Shown here one piece after another: positions 47,286 through 56,059 of a DNA stretch of 64,000 nt. The position numbers and the translations under genes were made by a program. The notes below the pieces were generated by a model. The model was not told the origin of the DNA and did not search any database. It saw nothing but the letters and a program-made list of their open reading frames with translations. Position 1 is the first letter of the stretch; each line of letters opens with the position of its first letter. Source of the stretch: Chlorella sorokiniana (Eukaryota > Chlorophyta > Trebouxiophyceae > Chlorellales > Chlorellaceae); contig CP084611.1 in assembly GCA_025917655.1 (NCBI GenBank), forward strand, positions 4,278,001 to 4,342,000, read 5' to 3'.

Positions 47286-49771
47286 ATGGCTCCCATCAAG
47301 GCAGCACTGAATGGAGCCGGACGGATCGGTGCGCCTTCATCATTGACACACACTTGCTGAACCACTAAAATAGCCATGTGGTTGAACGCAATACACGGTG
47401 AAGCCCCTCTCAGCAGCCCGCCCGCCGCCGCGGCGCCGCGCCCGCCGCTCCTCCCTGCAGGACGCCTTGCCTTCCGCGTGCTTTTCGATGAACAGCAAGA
47501 CTTGATTCAGGTTGTGCACATCAACGAACCCAGTCCCATTGAGTCCACAGCTTACCTTTTGAAGTACGACAGCGTGCATGGTGAGTTCATTGTGAGTGCC
47601 AGCTCGGAGACCTCCAGGAACAGCTGTGCTGAGCAGCCAGCATGCGCCGCCTGCCCTGCCAACGGCAAGCTCACCAGTTGTGCTTCGCAGGCACCTGGCA
47701 GCATGATGTGAAGGCAGAGGATGGCAAGATTGTGATCACGCGCAAGGATGGCAGCAAGGCGGTGCTGACGTATTCTGAAGCCAAGAGCCCTGCTGAGGCA
47801 CGCACTGCCGAATGTTGCTGCCCCGGACCTTGCCTGCATGGCATGCTTGCCAGGTTGACACTTATTGTGGTTTTCTGCTGCGACATACACGAGCCTCAGA
47901 GGGGGTGGCTGAGCCAGCACTTGCTTTCCTCCCCTGCAGGTGGATTGGGGCAAGCTGGGTGCTGACCTCATCCTCGAGTGCTCTGGAAAGTTCCTCACCC
48001 GCGCCAAGCTGCAGCCCTTTTTGATGCGGTGCGTGGGGGGCTGCAACGACAAAGTAATGCTGCCCAGGCTGCAACCTACATTGAACAACGACAGGGAAGC
48101 AGACACAGAGGCCGCCGCCCACCCACCCTTGTTCTGCTGGTAGTTGCTGCTGACAAGCCTCAACCCGGTGCACTGCTGCAGGGCTGCAAGAAGGTGGTGG
48201 TCTCTGCCCCCGTGAAGGACCCTGCCCCCGTGCTGAACATTGTGTATGGAGTGAACCACGTGAGTCAACCATGCTGTGCAGCCGCCGGCCCTGCGTGCCC
48301 CGTCCCTGCTAAGTGTCACAGTTGTGGAGCCGCTCTCCGTTGTTGCTGGTATTGCCGCGAAGTGTTGCTGCTACGCTGATTTCTCGGGTTTGCCCGCCGT
48401 GTGCCAAGCACCCTGCCACTGTCCCTGGCCTGCAGGAGCTGTACAACGCGGCAAACGACCACATCGTCACCGCCGCCTCCTGCACCACCAACTGCCTGGC
48501 CCCTGTGGTCAAGGTGGTGCACGAGAAGCTGGGCATCGTGCATGGCTGCATCACCACCATCCACGACGTCACCAACACGCAGGCAGGGCGACTGAGGGGG
48601 CGTCAGCCGCGGGCGGGGCGCACGGCAGCCGGGCGCTGGCAGGGCGTCGAATCGGAGGGCTGTGCTGCCTGCGGGCGCTGGCAACCTTGTGCATGCGGCT
48701 GATGCTCGACGCCTGCTTGGACCCCCCCCCCCCCCCCGCCCCGCAGACAGTGGTGGATGCCCCCAACTCCAAAAAGAGCGACCTGCGGCGCGCCCGCTCC
48801 GCACTCTGCAACCTGGCCCCCACCTCCACCGGCAGCGCCACAGCCATTGCCCTCATCTTCCCCGGTGCGCCGCAGACACCACTGCTGCTCCTGCGCTCTT
48901 CAAGACCTGTTGCCGTTGGTTGCCAGCTGACTGGCGGCGCAGCAGCCGGCCGTGCCTTGATGTGTTCTCACCCTGCCGCTGCTGCGCTTCCCCCTTCTCA
49001 CCCCATCACCCTGCCGCCGCTGCCCCCGCCTCGCCCCCCCTCCATTCCTCCCGTTGGTGTGCAGAGCTGAAGGGCAAGCTGAACGGGCTGGCGGTGCGGG
49101 TGCCGCTGCTCAACGGCTCCCTCACCGACTGCGTGTTTGAGGTGCAGCGGCCCACCACCGCAGAGGAGGTCAACGCGCTTTTCAAGGTGCCCCCCCGCTG
49201 CGCCGTGCGCTGCGCTCCTGCCTGCCCTGCTGGGCCGGCTGCGCTGCCTCCACGCCGCAAGCGCGCCCCTCGCGTGCGCTTGCTTGTCCACCACCCGGCG
49301 CTGGTTCCCTGAGCGCCCCTGGCCCTCCTTCCCCCGAACTCGAAGCGTAGGAGGCGGCAGAGACGTACCTGGAGGGCACGCTGGGCTACGAGGAGATGCC
49401 CCTCGTCTCCACAGACTACATCAACGAGCGGCGGCCGGGCGTGGTGGACGCGCCCTGCACCCAGGTCATCGACGGCACCATGGTCAAGGTGTACGCGTGG
49501 TACGGTGAGGCCCACGCCGCACGCGGGCCGTGGGCAGCGGCTGCCATGTGCCACGTGGCATGCTGCGAGCGATGCACGCCGGGCACGCTGCCGCCAAGCG
49601 CGCCTGCTGGGATGGAGCGGCTGGAGCATTGCCTTTGCGTCCGCTTGGGGCCCTCCTGCAGCTCTGGTCATGCAGCCTGTCGTGCCGCCCATCCTCCCCG
49701 TAGATAACGAGTTTGGCTACTCATGCCAAATGGTGAAGGTGGCGGCCATGGTGGCACAGTCGCTGCAGTAA
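47286..49771 (+). CDS. GAP: ArsJ-associated glyceraldehyde-3-phosphate dehydrogenase
   Basis: A type I GAPDH of the branch that accompanies ArsJ in bacterial ars operons; with arsenate instead of phosphate it makes 1-arseno-3-phosphoglycerate. Rossmann motif [15 protein letters not shown] is split by the first intron (exons 47286-47328, 47461-47580). Then [20 protein letters not shown], where cytosolic housekeeping GAPDH has an INDPF-type motif, and [20 protein letters not shown]. The catalytic site is [20 protein letters not shown] and the base His lies in [11 protein letters not shown]. Later: [65 protein letters not shown] and [15 protein letters not shown]. No transit peptide, so cytosolic. 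About nine exons; the donor at 47798 is GC. One frame slip near 48181-48183 fits a missing G. Stop at 49769-49771. Confidence 0.93.
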
Positions 49772-50826
49772 TGGCGCAAAGCAGCCCACAATTGCAACCA
49801 GTCGACTTAGCTCAGTCACAAGCACGTTCCCGCCTCGTTTGCTCAGCTCCACCTGATGCCCTACCTTCCTCCACCCCTTGCTAACAGCTGCCTGCAGTGC
49901 CTTTCACATTTTGCTGCTACATCTCCTGTCGTCCTGTAAACAATTTGCTGTTACATGAGAAAGACTGCGGAGTGCTCGCCCACCGTACCAAGCACTAGAG
50001 ACGGTGCACAGGGCAGCTGCTTTGCGGGCTGCCAGAACGGAGGTTTGGGTGTTGAGCTGCGCGGGGGTGCCCGGGGGCGGCTGCGCTTGCACACCGCAAT
50101 GTTGATGGAGGGGAGAGTGCAGTGCTGGCGACAAGGCAGCGAGCGTGCCAAGCAACAGACTGGCAGAGGGAGCGAAGGGGAGCGGGGGAGGCATACCCCA
50201 CCTGACCGCCCTCGCTGCGGGTCATGGGCGGGTGGCGTCAGTCAGCTGAGAGGGAGCGCAAAACAGGCCTGCCAACCGCACGCATAGCGAGCATGCAGAG
50301 GCCATGCAACCGCTTTGGCAGGGCATGGCGAGTGCAAAAACAGGGCTGTCGTCAGCAGCAGGAGCAGCAAAGGACATTTATGGGAGACGAGCGTGAACTT
50401 GGTGAACAACTCATCCAGAAAGTGCAAGTCACGGCATAATTGACGGCAGGCGGCTGCAGGCTCGGCTCGCAGGCTGCAAGGCCGCTGCCAGGCAGCAGCA
50501 GGAGGGAGGGCCGCTGAGCTGCAGCCGCACGCAGGCTCCAGGCACGCGCAGGCAACCAGAGGCACGCCGGGCAACTCGCAGGCAGGCGACACACGCAGCT
50601 GGGTCGGTGCCGCATGCAGCAGGGCAGGCACTGGCAGGCTGGCTGGCTGCGCTCTCAGGCAGGCACGCTGGCACTGGCAGCAGCGGTCCAAAGCAGGCTG
50701 ACGCTGGCACGCAGGACAGGCACCAAATGGCAGCCCCACAGGCACGTCAGGCCGCCAACAAGCAGGGAAGCAGCGCCACCTGGTGCACGCCAGGCGCCGC
50801 CCGGCCCCAGGCCGCAGAGAGGCACC
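49772..50826. other. Convergent 3' region, GAPDH / KH-WW gene
   Basis: 1.05 kb between facing stops. Contains the GAPDH poly(A) signal; the stretch 50440-50720 is rich in short GGCAGGC/GGCTGGC words but forms no regular repeat. No gene seen. Confidence 0.4.
49935..49939 (+). promoter_or_regulatory. UGUAA poly(A) signal of the GAPDH gene
   Basis: TGTAA about 165 nt after the stop. Confidence 0.5.
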
Positions 50827-53800
50827 TCACATGCCGGGAGGCTTCTCCCACTGCAGAGCCGGGGTGCAGGAGGCACACTGCTCGTGTCCAGCCGGCTCGG
50901 CAATGCAACACCAACAGCTGCCAATGCCCCCTCAAAAGTGGAAACAGCAGACGTCCAGAGCAAGCCCCATCCCGCGCACAAGCGGCGCCCCACCTGCGTG
51001 ACGCCGGTGGCTGGGTTGTAGTAATAGGGCCGGCCTTGGTCGTCATGCAATTCCTGCCAGCCACCCGGGCGCCGCCAGGGGCGCCGCCGGGGGCGCCGTA
51101 GCCGCCTGCCCCGCCGCCCGCCGCGTAGGGGTCGGCGGCGTAGGGGGCGGCGGCAGCAGCGTAGGGCGACCCGGTGCCGTACGCAGCGGGGAAGCCGCCG
51201 TAAGGCGGGAAGCCCCCACCAAAGGGCGCGCCGTAGCCAAAGGGCGCGGCAAAGGGGGCGCCCGTAAGGCGCGCCGTAAGGGGCGCCATAGCCGCCGCCC
51301 ATGCCGCCTGCGCCAGCAAAGGACCACGGGCACACAACGCAGTTCGAACAGTTGCCCCGCCGATTGCAATGGAACACCCAGGCAAGGGGGCTGCCAGACC
51401 CCTGCAAGAAGCGCAGCGCAGCGCGCCGTCAAGGCGCCCCCAACCCTCTGGCTCTGCTGCTGGCGCACCTCCCGGGTGGAAGGGGTCCCCCGTGGATGAT
51501 GTCCTCGATCATGCGCTTGGCCTGGTCGGCGGCGGAGGGCTGCCCCGCCACAGTCACGCGGCATGGATCGGTCGACTGGTCGATCTGAATAGTGGCGCCT
51601 GCAGGGCAGGAAGGGAGGGACCGAGGGCTCAGGGTTTGCATTCACGGTGTGCGTCGCAAGGTGCGCCTGGCATGGACAGACAGGGAAGGAGTGCGGCGCG
51701 CGGCGAGGGCGTGGCCAGCAAGCGCACCCGACACGCGCTGCAGGTGCTTGATCGTGTCCCCCTGGCGCCCAATGATGCGGCCCACGATGTTCTTGGGGCA
51801 GGACAGCACGTGTGTCTGGCCGATGCCTTGCTGCAGAGACACGATGGGTGGAGATGGGGCGGTGAATAAAGAAAAGTGCGGGGGCGGGGGTGGGTGGGTG
51901 GGTGGGTGGGGGGTGGGGGTGGGGGGGGGGGGGGGGCGCGCGCGCGCTGTGGTGCGCAAGGCGTGCGTGGTTTCTCCTCAGCGCCCATGTCCTTCCTGCA
52001 AGCCTCCACTGCTCTGAAAGCTGCCGCAACAAGCTGCTGTGCTTGTGGCCGGCTCGCACATTTGGATTGAAGGGGTAGCCGCGCAGCAGCGACCGCCCAC
52101 AGCAGCACACACAGCCAGCCGTGGGTCCTCTGTGTCAAGGATCCCCCACCCCAAAGCGCCTGCGCCCCCTCACCTCTGCGCACACGCGCTGGATGATGGC
52201 CTGGGCGGAGCCGGGCTCGCCGCTGATCAGCTCCCGCACCATGACGGCGGCGCGGCGGCACGCGTCCGCCCGGCCCTGGATGATGATCTTGCGGGGCTGC
52301 CCCTCAGGGTAGTTCTGGTCCACAGTGATGTGGGCCTGCGCGGGTGGGAGGGTGGGGCACGGTGCGCAGGGGCAGCGTTGGTTGGGGCCGAAACACCGAG
52401 AGGTCAACGCTGGGATGGCACAAGCTGCCACGCGGAGGACAGGTTGAGGCAGCCGCACACCGCGGGCCGCCGGCCGTGCAAAAGCACAACAGCGGCGCAG
52501 GCCGCGGCCTCGCTGCCCCCCTTCAAGCGGCTTGCCTGGCTGGCGGACTGCAGCGCGCGGATCGTCTCGCCGCCACGGCCGATGATGCGGCCCACCACGC
52601 CGGCCGGGCACTCCAGCTCCTCCTTAGTCTCATCATCCTGCAAGATGGCGTTGATCTCATCGCGGCAGCGCTGCACCGCCTCCCTGCAGCAGCAAAGAGG
52701 GGTAAGGGGGTGGGAAGGGGGAGGAGGGGCTGGGTGCCGGGGTTGTTGGCCACCCCGCGACGCAGCGCAGCCACCCAGCCAGCCACCAGCGGCGCCCAGG
52801 CCTCGCCAGTGTTGAGCTGTTCCCCACGTCAGCGCCGCTCGATCTCAGCTGGCCCACCCCCACCCAGTCCGCTGCCGGGTGCCCGTGGCGGCGCCGCTCA
52901 CTGCGACATGCCGGTGATGGTGACGCGCTTGGAGTCGCCCTCGGACGCGTGGTCCACCTGGATGCGGGTGTCTGTGGAGAGCTGCAGGTTGCGGATCGTT
53001 TCCCCCGCCTTGCCGATCAGCTTGCCCACCATGCTGGCGGGGATGTCCAGGACCTCCATGGGGCCCTGCCGGAGTGGGAGGGGGTGGACGCGCGAGGGGG
53101 AGTTGGGAGTGGGAAGAGCGGCGGGCGTGGCGGCGGCAGCGGCATTGCCCAAACCCGAGGGCATGGCGGGCCAGGCGGCCTTGTGAGCGCCGGCTGCATG
53201 CCGTGGCTGCACCCTGGCAGTGCTGGGTGTTGTGGAGGGGTGCAGCCGGGCCTTGGACGGGCCGTACGGCGGATGCTTCTGGCGGCGGCCAGTGACAGGG
53301 GACCAGCGCCCTGGGCAGCCACCCCAGCTTCCCCCAACTCTGCAGGTGTGCACGCACCCCAGGGGCCACGGGGTCGGCGCCCCCAGGCCGTTGCTGCCGT
53401 CCAGGGCTCCAGCAGAGGCTCTCTTCTTGTCAGGGCCCCCTCCTCGACCTCCTCCTCTCGGGGTCGCTTGTTGTTGTACTCCGGCTCACCCTGAGGGAGT
53501 TGCTGCAAATTGAAGGGGAAAAGAAGATCGCGCCGGCTCGCAGTGTGCCTTTAAAGCCACGGCAGCCGACTTCGGGACACCCCAGCTGGGCCATGCACAG
53601 TGATGGCGCCAACTTACGTTGCCATGAGAAGCCATCAGCCTGGCAGCGACTGCCGCGGCCTGAGCTGCGGCCTGGGCGGCATCGATGGCGGGCTCCGCTG
53701 CGGTCGGAATCGCCGCAGCCTCAACAGAGCCTGGGGCATCAGTCTCCGCTGCGGGTACCGCTGGTTGTTGCTCAGCGGCTGGAGGGTTTGCTGGCTGCTC

Positions 53801-53884
53801 CGCCGCAACATCTGCCGCAGGAGGGGCCTCTGCCTGCTGCTCCTCTGCCGCAGGCGGCACAACTTGCTGCTCTGTGTCTGCCAT
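50827..53884 (-). CDS. RNA-binding protein with three KH domains and a C-terminal WW domain (FUBP/KHSRP-like)
   Basis: Likely binds single-stranded RNA or DNA in the nucleus and acts in splicing or mRNA stability. The N terminus (ATG 53884, MADTEQQVVPPAAEEQQ) is a Pro/Ala/Glu-rich disordered stretch, then a basic patch (NNKRPREEEVEEG). KH1: MEVLDIPASMVGKLIGKAGE, with GKAG as the GxxG loop. KH2: ELECPAGVVGRIIGRGGETI (GRGG), followed by HITVDQNYPEGQPRKIIIQG. KH3: THVLSCPKNIVGRIIGRQGD (GRQG), then TIQIDQSTDPCRVTVAG. A Gly/Tyr/Ala-rich stretch (GGGYGAPYGAPYG) leads to a WW domain: GWQELHDDQGRPYYYNPATG, ending in a 24-nt exon at 50827-50850 that supplies WEKPPGM and the stop. The order is that of far-upstream-element-binding proteins, which usually lack the WW domain. 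Introns are short GT-AG. Confidence 0.85.
51880..51947. repeat. G-rich tract with G-quadruplex potential, then (CG)n
   Basis: GGGT units followed by long G runs (one of 16 G) and a short CG alternation. It lies in a ~340-nt intron of the KH-WW gene, between the KH2 and KH3 exons, with the G-rich strand as the template strand. Confidence 0.75.
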
Positions 53885-54352
53885 GGCTGTGGGAAACAAC
53901 CGATGGCGAGCATGTGACGCTTGTTGGGGCTGGCGTGCTCTGCTGAAACGCAGCATGGTCGTGGGGTTTGAGCGGGGCTGCCAAACAGTGATCCTTGCCG
54001 CGCTTGCTGGCTTTAGGACTGCGTGTGCAGCACCTGTTGCGATCAGGGCTATCGAAGGCTCCTTTTTCAAGTTATCGTCAATGTGCTCTGTAGCTCGTGC
54101 GACACCCGCTAGCCGCCTGGCGGGCAGCACGTTAGCCGGCAGCAGCCGCGGTGATCGCAGCAGGGTGCTGGCGGTGAGCTTTGCAGGGGGTGTTGCCGCC
54201 ACTGGCGCCACCCCTGGCCAGCGCCAAAGTCAAGTCAAGCTCTTGCGTCCAGTGGGGCTCCTGCTGTTGTTTTGATCAGCCGTAGGCTTTCATGAATTCG
54301 CTCTCAATGTGGGCTGGATGCCACCGTGATCACTTGACAGCGCGGTGTGGCC
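53885..54352. promoter_or_regulatory. Divergent promoter region, KH-WW gene / unknown gene
   Basis: 468 bp between the two start codons. The minus-strand frame of the KH-WW gene stays open through most of it without an ATG, so part may be 5' UTR. No TATA box seen. Confidence 0.35.
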
Positions 54353-55205
54353 ATGTCACGACCGCCTGTTGACTTCCTCCCCTGCCCTCGCCTCCTGCCG
54401 CCGCAGCGCGCGCGATACGGACCCCGCCAGCGGTGGTGGTCAGATGCGTGGGAAGGCGGAGACGACGTGGAGGGCTGGGGCCTGGACGGGCCGCTGGCGT
54501 ACGGCGGCGGCAGCGCTGCGGGCGGGAGCCTCCCTTCCCGCGAGCAGCTCACCACTTTCTTCTGCTGCGACGGGTCGATCGCGCAGCTGGGGCCGCGCCC
54601 CAACCCCGCTCACCCAGAGGGCCGCAGCAGGCCCGCAGGGGGCGCGCTGCCGCTACCCGACGAACAGGGCCTGTGCATCGGCTCGGTCTTTGCCATCTCG
54701 GCATCAAACGGCGTCGACGCCAAGCGCTCCCTCGCCCTCCGCGGCTTCTGCTTCTCCGCTGAGCAGCTGTGCCAGCGGGTGGAGGACACGGTGCTGGCGC
54801 GCGGCGGGGAGGTGTTTGAGACGCGGCGCCTCCTGAAGAGGTGCGGGGGCAGGGGGGGGACGGCGGGGACAGGGGGAGGGGGGACGCAGCAGGGTGCAGC
54901 TTCAGCTCTCAGGACAATGCTGGTAGACCTCTATGCCCCGGCGCCGTAGCCACTCAAGTGCAGGCAGGCTTGCTTGCACTCAGACAGGCTTGCCTACCTG
55001 CAGTTGCTTTCCCACCGAGCACCCTTGGCCCCTGCCCCACCTCCCCCCTTACCTCCCGCAGCGGCGTGCATGAGGTGCTGCTGATGACTGTGGCCATCCC
55101 GCTGCTGTGGGGCGTTCCGCCCGAGTACGAGCGGCTGAAGGCTGGCATCAAGACCGGGGCGGCGTCATCGAGAGCGTCACGCGCCAGTGGTACATCTGGC
55201 AGTGA
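54353..55205 (+). CDS. Two-exon protein of about 200 residues, unknown
   Basis: ATG at 54353 gives MSRPPVDFLPCPRLLPPQRA. The N-terminal half is rich in Trp, Gly and Pro (WWSDAWEGGDDVEGWGLDG). Then SREQLTTFFCCDGSIAQLG and LCIGSVFAISASNGVDAKRS. The first exon ends at RRLLK; an intron in phase 2 (about 54841-55061) leads to SGVHEVLLMTVAIPLLWGVP, PEYERLKAGIKTG and GGVIESVTRQWYIWQ with the stop at 55203-55205. The last 15 residues are read only if the G run 55156-55159 is one base longer; their good sense supports that. A hydrophobic stretch (VLLMTVAIPLLWG) may be a buried strand or short helix. The look is that of a conserved single-domain protein, but I do not recognise the family. Confidence 0.6.
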
Positions 55206-56059
55206 GGTGCGGGGGCTGTCCCCTCATCCCCTGCAAACGCCTGGAGCTACGTGCTGTTTTTTGGCCGCCATGTTTGCACAAATGTCAATCACCCAAACTG
55301 CACGCTTGCTGTACCCTTGTTGTGGTTCCCACCCTCTCCATCCGTATTCTTTCTCAGGCAAGTTTTCTCTTGGCGCACAAGCTGCCACCTTGTACCACAC
55401 TTTGCCTCCCTGCTTTCATGCCACTCAGCCCCTGTTCCGTGTATTGGCAGGGAGTCAGGCTGCTCCCTTTGTACCAACAGAAACCCTTTCTGGTGCCTCA
55501 GTGCGCCATTCCCTGTGTCATCCACCCTTGCACCTTGTGTAACATCCTGTGACTGTTGCCACATCAGCTGCAGCACACAGAAACGGGGATCAAAAGGAAA
55601 AATGATGTGTATACATTGGCATGCATGCGTTGGAGGGCAAGGCGCACTCGCCGCCCACAATACCATAAAAATCGGTCGGAAATTGGTACAAAAGCTCGCA
55701 ACAGGACCGACGCATGTTAGTGGGAGGAGAAAAGGGGACAAGAATGGTATGAGCACAATAGCACATTCATTGCCACAAGTGAGGGGAATGAATACAGGAG
55801 GGGGCTGCAGTGGGGAGCGGCAAGTGCCTGCAAGCCACACAGTGTCGGTGGTAGCGTCCACAGAATGAAAGCCAGAAGCAGGTGCAGTAAGGTTGTCAGG
55901 GAAGAAGTAGGGTAGGGGAACTTGCGGGCTCCACATCTTGGCCAACTTGGCCATGGGGAGACAGGAAAGAAGGTGCGCCTTGAGCAATTCCAGGAGGGTT
56001 GTGGTGCCCCGAAGAGGTCGCCGTTAGGCTTGGCGAATGGGGCGCGCATGGCCATCCAC
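55206..56059. other. Convergent 3' region, unknown gene / RBR
   Basis: 854 bp, AT-richer between 55500 and 55900. Holds a UGUAA signal for the upstream gene. No gene seen. Confidence 0.4.
55538..55542 (+). promoter_or_regulatory. UGUAA poly(A) signal
   Basis: TGTAA about 330 nt after the stop at 55205. Confidence 0.4.

Noticed and set aside
43828-49771. Bacterial contamination as the source of the gap-arsJ genes
   Set aside because: Both genes contain several spliceosomal introns and lie between ordinary algal genes, so they belong to the nuclear genome.
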